A stretch of 64,000 bases of DNA. Source: Neodontobutis hainanensis (lineage: Eukaryota; Chordata; Actinopteri; Gobiiformes; Odontobutidae). Below, in pieces: positions 1 through 12,212 of the stretch; position 1 is the stretch's first letter; every line of letters starts with the position of its first letter. A program made the translations under genes and the position numbers. The stretch lies in contig JALDNG010000860.1 of NCBI GenBank assembly GCA_024349245.1, positions 1 through 64,000 of the forward strand, given 5' to 3'. The notes beneath the pieces were generated by a model that searched no databases, was not told where the DNA came from, and worked only from the letters and a program-made list of their open reading frames with translations.

Positions 1-39
1 TTATTAACTATTTTTTGTTCTTATTGAGGTGTCTGAATA

Positions 40-690
40 AACTTTGGCTGGTTGGATAAAATACGTGGAACTCTAACCATCAGTCAAGAAAAATCCAGAT
101 CAATTATGAATGCAGCACTGCAGTGCAAAATTAATCTCCAACAAATTGAGTTATAAGCTGAAAAAGTATGCAAGGAAGAAAGTATATTTCAAAATAACAA
201 TAAAGACAGCATATTTTAACAATCACGAATTAGAGAAACTATGTAAATTCACTGTGAACCGATGCCTCTGATGTAAGATCCCTTTAAGCCAAGGAGAGTG
301 TGAGAGTCCTGCACTTCTCATCTAATATTTTTTACACAATGAAAAGGTGCTGAAAGATGTTAAAAATGTTGTGCGGCGAAATCTAGAATGCAGAGATTTA
401 CTGAATTGAGTACACTGACGTAACCTGTCTTCTGAAGAAGCCATGACATGTACGACTCATACATTCTCTACAATCAAAGAATCTTCTGTGAAAGGGAACC
501 GAAAAGCGAAAACCAAGTGAAAAATAGACACATTTAAAGAGTTTAAAAACACTTAAAATTTTATCGAAAGACGCTGGGATAACTTTGATTCATTCTTGTT
601 TCAAGAAATCTCTGCAAGAAGAAATGTTGTATTTTATGCTACAACAGGTTAACTGCTGTCGATTTTTAAGTCAACGTAAAATCTGTGTTT
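40..690 (+). pseudogene. Unidentified decayed coding stretch
   Basis: I do not recognise this gene. Two overlapping plus-strand frames read as protein with far fewer stops than an AT-rich random sequence would give. The first, about 45-150, contains WLDKIRGTLTISQEKS. The second runs from about 160 to 690 with roughly six in-frame stops in 175 codons and includes KDVKNVVRRNLECRDLL and FIERRWDNFDSFLFQEIS. Composition is charged and mixed, unlike the AT-rich low-complexity translation of the flanks. The start lies at or beyond the window edge. Stops here are mostly full TGA or TAA codons rather than frame changes, which argues for genuine decay. It may be a transposon remnant; no diagnostic domain is visible. 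Confidence 0.35.
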
Positions 691-3600
691 GTGAAACACT
701 GTATATCACATAAAAAGTCGAGCGACGTGTTCTTATAGTAAACATAAATCTGGCTTTACATCAAGCTTTGACTCAGTAAAAGTTATCACATTTTTCATCA
801 CCAAGAACAATTTTGAAAAAGATAAATTTTTCAAAATTGAGATTTAAATTTACAGAATGCACGATAAGACTGGGATTTATCATTTCGGTATAATATCCAA
901 AAAGAGAAACCAGATTAATTTTTACATTGTAAAAGAAACGAAGCCATAAACAATTCTTACTTGCCTTTAGGTTATCAAATAGTTTAATCTGAGACTTCAC
1001 GTTAAAAGCGGTTGCTTCTCTATCTAAAGGTTATGTTTTTGTTACAACTAAAATATTCGAGAAAATAATTACAAACTGTCGGCGTTTGCCAGTTTTTATA
1101 ATGTTTTATACAATCAAACCCGAAATTAAGGGAAATATTTGTTTGAAACTACGTTTCATCGATCTTTCTACAGATACAAATTTTTCTTAAATTATTGTAA
1201 ACTCGGTCATTATTATTGAATATTTGAACATATAAAATAGGAAATGTGATATAAATTTATTAAAGCCCACTTCATTCATGTTAAAAACAAATTTTTAAAG
1301 TTTATTATTTACACAGTTAACGGGAATAAAAATATACCTTATTATCTCTGTGTATTCACTAAGCTCCATTAACTTAAGTACGAAAACGATGGCATTACAA
1401 GTTCTTGGGAGCTATTATTGTTTAATTTCAAAAGAACGCAAATCTATTTTAGCACATCATCTTTCAAAATATCATTAGTCTTAAAAATCTGTTATAAAAT
1501 GTGAAATCACCTTCAATTTAACTATTTTCGATCGTTGCGATATTTGATCTATTATTTTTATTAGATAATATGAAATCATACACATTCGTTACCTATGCCA
1601 GTATTTTGTACTCCTTCGAATGATTATAGAGTCTTCTTTCACTCAGATTATCTTCATTCCAACAATCCTGTTTCTTAAATACACCATCATCCAAACGACA
1701 AAATAATTCTAACATTCATTTTTATCAAAAAATTTTCTCGTCGAATATGCGATGATTTATTAACTTTCGTAAGGCTTGATTCTATCAAAAGCACTCAATC
1801 ATTTATTAGAAGAACCAGGGTTACTTCACAGTGTTTATGTGGATTTACCTCTCAATTCCATTATATCCACGTTAAGATATCGAAAGTATCAGAAATAATC
1901 TAACATAGATTTTTTTAATTTTGAAAGAAAAAATCCGGCCGTGTTATAAATCTAACCTTTTATTATTTTGCATTCTTTCGTCTAAATATTTCCAAAAGTC
2001 TTTTCAGCTAACAATAACTTTGAGAGTTTCTAACTTGAAAGCAAATTCAAACTTAGAGAAAGTTAATGATAAATACCGTACAAAAACGAAATCCACAACC
2101 AATAGTCGTCATCATTTAGAAATTATAAATAAAATTCTTCGGCTATATGAAAATATATTTTCTTAAATTCAGAAATTGAAGTTATAATTTTCATGTAAAT
2201 ATCCATAAAAGTTTTGGGCAATACTAATTAGTTGTTTGACTCAAGCGATTGCATCACAAAAATCAAATTAACTTTTTTCTGATCAAAGAACATGCAATTT
2301 TTATTTTGTTAACTTCTGACTATCTAGCAAGTAAGTTATATCAAAATTTTAGAAAATAATTTTTTTGAAAATCACTTATTTAACAAATTATTCGCTTGTG
2401 TTAATTTTAAAAATAACTACTACAAAAAACTAAAATGTTTTTTGATACTTTTAGCTCTGTCTTAGTCTGGTGGGATAATTTCCTACATTTCAAATAGGTT
2501 CTGTCACACTTTAAATGAAAAAAATACAAAAGATGATAAATTAAATTAATTACTCTTCGAACTCATCAGAAATAGAGTTCTTGTGAGGTTTATTGAGAAT
2601 ATCTGTTTTTAAATACAAATTTACAGCCTTCGTGATGGATCATTGAAGCATTAATTTTAACGTACTAAAATGCCTTTCGACATATAAATCATTATTTTTA
2701 ACCTAATTTTTAAAAACTGAAATACTCTGGCATTTTTTAACTAAATTCTTCTTCGGGGTAAATCTTGGTTCAAATTCACGTCCTTCAGCCATACTTCTTT
2801 TTGATTGGTTTTTAAGATGAAATAACATGTTTGGAAAAAACTAATAAAAATGAACAGAATCAGTTTTTTAATTTTGATATTTTAAAAACTTATTCATATG
2901 TATCGTTGAAATTTTGAGAAGTTTGAAAAATCAAAGAAATGAATCAAAATTTAAGATTAACATGAGGATACTTTGGATTTTATTGGTTCTTTATTTAAAT
3001 TGAATTTCCATAATTTACCTCAAACGGCTTATCATCTTTTATATAAATTTAACAAGAAATTATTAACAATTTGTTATATTTCCAATCATTAACAAAAACA
3101 CATACTTTTAAAATGTGAATTAAGCTAACCGTTGTCTAAAAAACATTACTCTTTGAGAAGTAATCCAAAGTCAAGATGGAAGAATTTCACAACATGAAAG
3201 TGTATATTGGATTAGCAGTATAAATGGTGAATTAATTTTGATTTTTACAAACTCATTCAAAATAAAAACGCTTTAAATCTCAATAATCTTAATATATTTT
3301 GTTCAAAAAAAGTACAGTTGTCAAAATTATAATTAAATACTGAGACCATTTTTAACAATAGTACTTACGTATAATATGAAAATATATTGATAATTTTTTT
3401 TAATTTTATGTTTGATTCACATCGAAAAATAATTTTATAGAATTAAAATGAAATGTTTTTGCTAACAAGATTAATTTTTTTTTAATTTAATTTTTGATTT
3501 AATTATACATCAAATGAAACTTAAATTGACTGACAACAATAGCTATAAAGTTGATACATACAAATTCCCCAATTTACACTATTAATTAAAAAATGGAAAA

Positions 3601-4971
3601 TACTTTTTTAATTTTATAATTGACATGAAGTAGAAATTTTTTTAAATTTAAAGATGTTGTATTTAATTTTACCAAATGTCTCAATTTTTTAATTCTTGAA
3701 AATATATTGATGAGTTTAAATATGTCTGATTCTATAACAAAATAAAGATCATGAAGTTATTTAATGTTACTTAAAACCAAAGATATTGAACATTAAATAT
3801 TTAAATCAATATATATTCAAAATATTTTTGATTCTAAATCGTTATGACCATTTCTTTGTGAATAATTTATATTTTAAAGATGAATTTAATTTTAAAATTT
3901 ATCATATAAAAATAACCGATGAGTTTTACTTTATTTTATGATTGTTAGACACATTTATCTTCCTTTCTTAAATATATTTATCAATAACGATTTTTACTTC
4001 TTTAAATTATTCATATAAGAATTTTTTTCTGAAATAATCATCATAATATCATTTATTCTTCGAAAATATATAACTAATATTTTCAAACTATCATACCCTT
4101 AATATCAAATTTGTAATAATCTTAAAAATAAAGAGAAATTACAAAAATTTTCTTTTCCTAGACATTATTGGTTCTCCATAATATCTAAAATTTATGTATG
4201 TCAATCTTCCAAAATTTAATATTATTTTATTTCAATGGTTTAATGTTGTTTTAAATTGTCAAGAATTACTTCTAATTTGTGAACGATTCTTTTGCAAAAA
4301 AACTGTTTAATTCCGTTTATATATTTATTTTATAAATATCCATGTCAAAATGAAATTATTCTTGAAATAAGATTATTGGCATAAAACAAATATCGATCTA
4401 TAATGTGCCAAAATTCAAATTTATAAATGTAACACTAAGCTGCAGTATAGTAAGCAATATAAATATTAATATTATGATGTTCCACAAATATATCAACTAA
4501 AATCTGGGATATTTTTACTGCGCGTGCGTATTGAATGTTTAAACCAATATCACAACTTAGAAAACATCCATTTTTTGCTTTGTACTTGTCAAGATAAAAC
4601 TCATAATCTTTTAAAATAAAAAATTTATTGTCATAAAATTAAGTTTATTTTATCAACTTATATTCGTTTGACTTAAATATCTTTAGCATTAAAATGAACT
4701 CAATAATGTTAGGCTCATATTTCTTTATAAAAAGATTTTTTTAATTTCAACAAGCCAAATACCTGATTAAAGTAATCATAAAGATACGAGAATATAAAAA
4801 ACTTTACAATCTTTAAAACAGTATGATTTATATTTTAAATAATTCCATGATAAACAAAATGAAGAACATGCGTATCTTTTCGATACAACTTTTTAACCTT
4901 GATGTTAAACGTGCTTAATATCACGAAAACAAATTTAAATGTTCTTTCATGGAGTATCAAATAAATGCACT
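691..4971. other. AT-rich spacer
   Basis: Dominated by A/T runs with scattered short frames, including 773-1000 (-) and 1921-2166 (+), which have AT-driven composition and no recognisable motif. A CGCGTGCG-type GC spot at 4519-4528 is the only sharp compositional feature. I see no gene, RNA or element I can support. Confidence 0.5.
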
Positions 4972-6290
4972 CTACACACGTCGTTTCAGTTTTTGATTTT
5001 GCTTTTGCACAGATGGTCGCATGCCAGAAATACCCTCTAAAATGCTGATCGTTGCATCTTCATATTTTTCGAGCCCCTTCATGAATATCGAAAGTGTATG
5101 ATGGTGAAATCTAAAAAATGCTTTTTGTGCTCAATTCCAGCCTTCGACAGTCTGTAGTTCTTGCTACCACTTCATATGCTGTTTGGCAATGATTTCATCC
5201 TTCGATCGGAATGACTACCGGACCATGAGGCTCACTAAGTCATGCCCGTTGTCTTTCTCGAATATATGTATGTTCAAAATAAGACAAAAGCCTTGTCGTT
5301 TTCTCATTTTAAGGCTTGTTTTCGCCAAGTGTAAGAAAAGCATAAATAACATCTGAAGAAGGAACCATAGCAAAAACATGTAAATATTAAACAACCCAAC
5401 TTTAATTATCATTATTTTCACAGTTAGTTTTCATGGCTTTTTCGTTTATTTTTTGAATAGTACTTGGCGCGAGATGAAAATACCCCTCAATAACAATTGA
5501 GGTGGGATATCCTGTTAGAAATGAACTTATTGCTGAACTATAATAATCAAGAAGTATTCTCTCAGTTGAATCTTGAGGAACATTTCTCTTTATTGCATCC
5601 ATGATTAGATTATGTACACCTCATATTTTGTTTCGTTCAAGGCAGTACATGGCTTTAGGATTTATGTTAGTCAAGAATTCGAAATGAAAACTATATAATT
5701 GAAAAATTATCGATAGTACCATCTTGAACTTTAGACCTGATATCCAAAGTTTAGCTCTGGCTAATCCATATAATGATTCGTTGTTGCCCAACTTAACCAA
5801 TCTATCAATGCTCGATTTGGAACCGTTTTAAATCATCTGTTGAAACTCATTTTGAATGCTTAATTTCATATCTGCTGGAGTCGGTGGAAGAGATCTCGAG
5901 GACTCAGGCTGAAGCCTTTGACACTTCCAGTATAATATCATCTTAGTTTACATTTTATTCGGTATGAACATGATTACGCCTGGCTTAAGTTTTGTACATA
6001 CAGAGCCTATGACACATGTTATTGTTGAAGAAGATTCAGCCATGTTGTACTACGTCTTAGCCACCGCTTGTTGCCCTCACATGATTTAATTTGTACCAAA
6101 GTAATTATGCATAGGATCACAGTGGCAAACGATTTCCTTATCTTAGGTATTATCCGGCCAAAAATTTTTTGTTCTGATATGATTTGCAACGACACTGTAA
6201 ATTCCCATTCTCCCATTCAGTATGTTTCACAAATCCAGATTGTTTATGTTACAAAAGCGACTTGCCTTTTGACGTAATTCCAAATTATAT
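4972..6290 (-). mobile_element. MULE transposon copy 1 (FLYWCH-like finger plus MULE transposase), broken
   Basis: Read on the minus strand, a FLYWCH-like zinc-binding stretch lies at about 6270-6050 and a MULE-type transposase core follows from about 5900 to 4972. The core is visible at 5602-5402, with ERILLDYYSSAISSF followed by YFHLAPSTIQKIN, matching the MULE pattern of a catalytic Asp, an A-I-x-A-F helix and a C/G-x-FHL turn. Downstream, around 5330-5150, another frame carries the YFEHTYI stretch and a PIEG-W motif typical of these proteins. The second catalytic-region residue appears as Tyr where copy 2 has Asp, so this copy is probably inactive. Frameshifts and stops interrupt it throughout. 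Its C-terminal segment matches the plus-strand copy near 53-54 kb. Terminal repeats were not found. Confidence in family is good; boundaries are approximate. Confidence 0.7.
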
Positions 6291-8199
6291 TTTATTGTCA
6301 ATCATTTTTATATTACTATAATATGTATTTTAGAATTTTGATAAATTGCCTGTGAGTAGAGTCCTTGAGGTACGAAGTAATTTCTCAGAAATAATTTTAA
6401 AGCTTTTATTTGTTTTATCATTAAGGTTACGGTATGCCAAATAAACTTGTACAATCTATATGATAATATTTAAAAATTTCACGCAAAATTGAGGATATTT
6501 ATCGCTCAGCGTAGTTATTTAAAATATTTATTTTACATATATAAATGTGGCAATAAACAAATGAATAATAAAATATCACGTTTGTTAGTGTCCAAGTGAT
6601 TACGCGCCAGTTTTCTCTTTTTATAAATTGGTGCGACTTTGATGACATAAATCTTAGTAACTCTAAAATGAATGAGACCTATTTCAAGGAAATATTCTTT
6701 AGATAAGGAAAGTTGTAATATTCACAAAGTTATTTTCATCATATTTTAAGGTTTTTTCATAATTTTACAACCTATATATGTTTCATTCGAGCTAACAACA
6801 AATTAGTCTTAAAACCATTCTAAAATGGTAAAAAAAATTATGATCTCCTGTTATCAATACTTCTTAATAAGAATGAACTTCGTAAAGTGGTTAACAAAAA
6901 TTTAATACGGTTTACATCGTTTAATTTCTAATAAATATATGAAGTCATTATTTTTATGCTTTAGAAGAATATTTAAAAGAATTATAAGTTATAGGTTTGG
7001 TTATAATTGTCCTCGTCCGGAATGCTTAACCTGTAATGAGTTAAATTATCAAATGAAAAATTTATTCTGTTTCGATAACAAAATCTATAGAAGATTAAGA
7101 ATATAGTTCTATGCCAAAAATACCTTGATAAAATTAAGGTTAAAGTAAATTAAACCTGACAACGTGTGGATGTTTTTATTTTATTTTTGTACGTTGAAGC
7201 AAGAACAGTTCTTAAAATCTTTCGTTTGTAATTCATATACTTTATGATGCATTTTTATTTGAACTTTCCTATAAAAATAAAAAGTAGTTCTGAAAATTAA
7301 CCAAATCACTTTTATTCGTTAAAGTAAGAGTTTCATTTTATTTGTTAACATTAGAATAGGATACAGAGGTTTTCTCTTTGTATGGTTGATATTTTTTGTG
7401 TTGGTTATTTACCCAGTGTGAGAAAAGTGAATATTCTTGAAGTCGTATTTTAAAATTTAAGTTGAAAAATGAGTTATGATTAAATTTTATTTATTTTAAG
7501 TGGTGGTTATATATAACGACATGCGCATCATATTGTGTTTAAAATAACATCATATTTTTCATGATGATACTTCTGCTTTAGATCTTTTTCTCCCAGTTTC
7601 TAAAAATATAAATTATGTTAATGATTGATACAGAGGCATAAATTGACAGATCATTTTAATACTTAAAAAATTTATAGTCTCTTAGGGTATGAATTCGATA
7701 ATCTGAAATGTTACAAATTCATCTCAAGATGAAAATTATTCCAATGAAATATCTCAAAAAAGTATTGTCAGAGAGATAAAATCGTAATTAATCCACACAG
7801 TAGTTGAAAAATAATTTGTATATTTTAACTTCAAAGAGGAATTTTTTAATTTTAATTATGTTGGGATCAGATATAAAAAATTTTCACCTTAAATCAAAGT
7901 TAAAGTTGTTTTTTGAAAACATCGAAAAATTATTTCTTTGATAATTTCAACGAATTTATTTCCGTTACGAATGGAAATTTAAGTATAATTGTATAAAATA
8001 AAACCTTATAAACTAATTTTTTTTTCATTCGGATGAATAAAGTTTCATTACCAAACTCTATTAGAGTTGAGAAATAATATTGAACCCACAGATCATTGAA
8101 ATTTTTAAATGTATATTTTTCAATATAATACTAAAAAAAAAAATGTAAATTTAACAAAATTAAAATCAAAAAACAGTTAAAATAATAAGAATAGTACAC
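6291..8199. other. AT-rich spacer
   Basis: No supported gene. A short frame at about 6985-7110 (+) contains a Cys-rich stretch, YNCPRPECLTCNELNY, that could be a remnant of a zinc-binding protein, but it is under 45 codons and isolated. A CATGCGCA motif is present at about 7519. Confidence 0.4.
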
Positions 8200-8435
8200 A
8201 AGAGTTATGGAATATTTTTAAAGTTTCAAAGATAATATTTTTGATGGTCAGAGTTTCGATGAAGGTTCGATCGTACATTTTAGTATACTTAAAAATAAAA
8301 AATCTTCGGGGAAGCCGAGGACAAATAAACTTTCATTGGGTGCAAGATATATGGTTTCTCTTGTTAAAATATTTCTCATTAATGGCTCCTGCTCTACTCA
8401 AGAGAATTGAACAATTCTTATTTAAATTACTTTAA
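8200..8435 (+). other. Small coding-like island, unidentified
   Basis: Two plus-strand frames are open over the same stretch. One contains DGQSFDEGSIVHFSIL and GKPRTNKLSLGARYMVSL and ends near 8409; its composition is more protein-like than the alternative frame that stops at 8435. No ATG clearly begins it and no domain is recognised. It may be an exon or a transposon fragment. Confidence 0.25.
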
Positions 8436-9589
8436 CTTACATCTAAATAGTCAAGAAAATTATATTTCTACAGTTACGTCAGTATATCGTTAGAACTCAA
8501 TATCATATTGTTTCATCGAAAATCTGGGAATAAGATTTTGAGACTATTTATATTTAGGTTCAAAAAGGTTTTATTGATCTAATAATTTTTACCAAAATTT
8601 TGTTTTTATGATCAAAAGAGAATCTATTTCGAAACAAAAATATCTTCATATTTTTAAATGTGAAAGTATTTTTCAACCTAATGAATGTAATTTTAACTTA
8701 TTTGGTCTTTATATTGACAGAATAAATTCATAAGATATTATGAATGGCTGAAAATATAAAATATTCGAATTCTGATGAAAATATTTTTCTTGATCGTGAA
8801 AAATCTTGAAAATATACAATGTTGAAATTACAGTAAAAAAATTTAATATTTTTAATTGACCGATTTATGTAAAAATTTTGTATTTGTAATGATAATTTCA
8901 CAATTTCGTAAAAATATTAACTTTGAAAATATTTTTCGTTTTTCTGAAATAAGTTGTTTTGTACTATTGAAAGATGTTAAAATTAACCACCCCATTAATT
9001 TTTTGACATTTAATCTGGAAAAGTAAAAAAATTGATTCATTATTTTTCAAACAAACTAAATCTAAAACATACTTCTTCAGAATTAATATTAAGAATACTT
9101 TGTGGATTCAAGGTTATTTAAGTCATTGTTCTAACTTTTTTATAACTTAATACATTGATAAAAAGTTTCATGAATTTTGGGCGGAAAAAAAGGAAATATC
9201 AGAACATGAGAAGTAAAAAAACTTTTTATTTATTATAGATTGGGAAGGATGAATAAAACTTCGTTGACTATGCTTAAATATTTCATATTAAGTAAAACGC
9301 ATCAATCAAGGTGAGAAAAAAATCTCTCGATAAATTTATATCGTTTTGGTTTAAATAATAAAGTGATAAATAACCCCACGTTTAAAGAAAATGTATAATG
9401 GAGATAATGTAGGCCAAGTTCGAATATTTGGTCTCAAAAGCATGTTAATCAAATAATACTATACTGGCAGCAAGGTTATTCTTTCAACTATATGGACTCG
9501 ATTCAGTACCATGTGTCGATTGAAACTAATTAAACAAAAAATCAACAAAAGAACATATTTAAATGAATTGAATTCACAAAAATTATTTT
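8436..9589. other. AT-rich spacer
   Basis: No supported gene. A frame at about 9464-9530 (+) reading YWQQGYSFNYMDSIQYH is open for about 24 codons and may belong to the island that follows. Confidence 0.35.
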
Positions 9590-10045
9590 GAATAGAGGAT
9601 GTTTGATGGGAACCACTATAGGGGCGTTTCTATATTCTACAACTTATGACGAAGATAATTCTCACTTCTACCCCTAGTGGATAAAGTAGATAATTATTTA
9701 TTTAAAGAAACTTCATGTCAACTTGATGAATTCAGAGATAATAAATATCACATTTAGTTGAGATTCCTCAAGCTAACCAATTGGCTCTGATTGAATTATT
9801 ATTCGTGATCCCGTTTATGTTATAACCAACCATAATAATACTCAATTTGAGGACTATAGATAATAGATTATCGATGTTAATGATTGTAAACAGTATGAAT
9901 ATTATACTGAAATGTTGGTTATGGCAAATAATTCTTTTGCTAAAAACGGTATTATATGGTCAAAAGTGGGTTATCATTAAAACATATCCATGGAATGTTT
10001 TGGAGTTACTACAGGTATTTATAAAGTGTCATGAAAAATAATGTG
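9590..10045 (+). pseudogene. Unidentified coding island with stops
   Basis: A plus-strand frame reads MGTTIGAFLYSTTYDEDN near 9607. After stops and shifts it reads DPVYVITNHNNTQFEDY, then EYYTEMLVMANNSFAKNG and MECFGVTTGIYKVS between about 9810 and 10035. The Asn/Tyr/Cys-rich character would suit a secreted or extracellular protein, but no signal peptide or domain is recognisable. Several stops or shifts separate the segments. It is not identified; the alternatives are a decayed lineage-specific gene or an exon cluster. Confidence 0.3.
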
Positions 10046-11180
10046 ACAGCCAATAATTAGTTGAAAAAAATTAAATTATTTTTATCTTTTTCTCAATAAA
10101 AATATTTAATTTTTACATATCTTCGAGTTTAGAAGTCTAAAATCATAATAGTTGAGTTTAAGAATATATTGTCAAAAAATATCTCATATTCCCAATTTCA
10201 AACTTTGATTATAAGATTTCAGATCATATTTGGCATTTTGTCTCACGAAAAAATATTTTTAAGAGAAAAATTGAGAATTTATAATTATTTTGATATTTAA
10301 ATGTGAGTTATTTTAAAGCAATAATTTGAAGTTTTGACGTATTTTTAATGAATAAAAGAAATTTGTAAAATAAAATTTAAAAATAAACCGATTCAGTCTT
10401 TTAATATAATGTAAGTTGTTGCACAACTATAGTCCCGAAAGTTAAAACTTATAAATATTCATAAAATTAGTTTTTAATATTCAAATTCTTAACTGTCTAA
10501 AATATAACTATCTTAAATTAAACGAGTAATTCATACCGAGCAGTCTCATCATATAATGATATTTAGGTTGATTTATTTTACTTAAGAATAAATTGAGAAA
10601 TTCACTTTTCAAAAATAAATTAAGACAGGAAATGTGGCTAAAATATCTTAAATTATTTATAAGTAAAAATAAAAAATAATTTATAAAATATCGACAGACA
10701 ATATGAAATACTTTTTATTTAAAAACCAAAAATACCAACTATTTTCTCTAAGAAAAGATAACTAGATAATTTATAACCAATATAAATGTTACAAAATAGA
10801 TCAGCTGACATTCTATATTTGATTAAATTAAATCACATAAAGATTATTTTAAATTCTTAAGAATTATGCAACCTAATTTTTTGTCCCATTTTATGGGTAG
10901 GTCTAATGAACTAAGATATTTCTTCAATGTTGAGTGGATTTAAAATATCTATAAAATTATATAAAGATAAAAGTTAAGGGTATCATTTTTCAAACTCAAT
11001 ATATTTTTAATTCAGATTTATATAATCAACTTTGAGAATATAAATATTAAAATAAAATTGCAGAAACACTCGTATGAATAATTTATCGATGTATAAAATG
11101 TATAACTTACCCAAGAACATAATTGCAGATAGATGTCTTCAAAGATTATAAATTAAATTTCATTATATTTAGAAATTTAT
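10046..11180. other. AT-rich spacer
   Basis: Very AT-rich sequence with no frame, repeat or RNA I can support. Confidence 0.5.
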
Positions 11181-11189
11181 GCGCCTTCA

Positions 11190-11490
11190 ATGGTAAGAGG
11201 TGGGTGGGCTTTCAGAGTGAACGGGTGTAGATAGAAGTTTCTTACCTATTGTGACTGAGTGCTGAGGCCTCTCTTGTTTAGTCTTAACGAGAAGCGAAGA
11301 GACGTAGTTACTACCTGGGGAGTCACTCACGCGTCGGTAAGGTTGCCACAGAGATGCAAGGAGGGGGAGTTTTTAGATGATGAGAGTCCAGTATTACACG
11401 CCAGTGGTTATTTACGTCTGAAAGAAGCTGCAGGTTGAGGATGAAGCGTGGAATGGCAAAAGCTAGCCTTCAGAGCCTCACAAGAGTAAG
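11190..11490 (+). repeat. GC-richer coding repeat, copy A
   Basis: A sharp rise in GC marks this block. One plus-strand frame is open for about 70 codons from about 11260, contains RRDVVTTWGVTHASVRLPQR and ends near 11435. Similar wording occurs at 46150-46480 (plus; VKTSKGTHAAEVEVV) and 41950-42280 (minus; DIVTSTKIHAEEVW). A shared motif D-[VI]-V-T-[TS]..HA..V suggests three diverged copies of one coding element, perhaps a transposon gene. The family is not recognised. The similarity was judged by eye over about 20 residues and may prove fortuitous. Confidence 0.35.
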
Positions 11491-11509
11491 TAAAAACACT
11501 AAAATTCTG

Positions 11510-12212
11510 GTACGATTTAGGACAGGTTTTATTTATTCTTCACAAAAAACTGACAACTACGACAAAGAAAAAATTGGTGTAAAATAAAGCAAGACTATTG
11601 TTTCACAGTTATGTGATATCTGGTTCGTTTTGGGAACAGTATGATATTAATCATGTGGTTATCAATGTCTTATTTTGTGGGCTTAATGAAAAAGGTATTG
11701 TTTGATGATACTCATGACGTCATAAAAATTTTAAATTAACATATTTCTTCACGTCGTCAAAACCCTGCTTGATATCAATGCTTTAAGTTAGTTGTTTCTG
11801 GTATATTTCGGCCCGTAATTTTTAAATTAATTTTATCAAAACAAGCTTAACTGTTTTTTCATAAGAATACTCTCTTCGAGTGCCTTAGTTAACGAAATGG
11901 ATCAAGTTATCGTACAAAAATAGGTATCACGACGAGAGGAATCATCGAATGATTTCAAAAAAAATCTAACAGTATCAACTATAAAAACAAACAATTTTCA
12001 GTCCTGATAAACGGCTTAAGCCCCTTAAATAACTTTTTGCTTAAATTTTTTGTGTAGGCATAATTTTCATCTAAATATGATGAATTATTTAAACTATTAA
12101 TCACCTTTCACTAAATAGCTCATTTTTTTGACGGTTATGAGCTGGTAAATGAAAAAACATTAGTTATGGGAACATAAAAAATTACAAATCTAACTAACTG
12201 ATTGATTAATGT
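11510..12212. other. Spacer downstream of the RFWD3-like gene
   Basis: AT-rich sequence between the coding repeat and the end of the minus-strand ligase gene. A polyadenylation region for that gene should lie just below 12213, but I see no standout AATAAA on the minus strand. Nothing else is supported. Confidence 0.4.
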
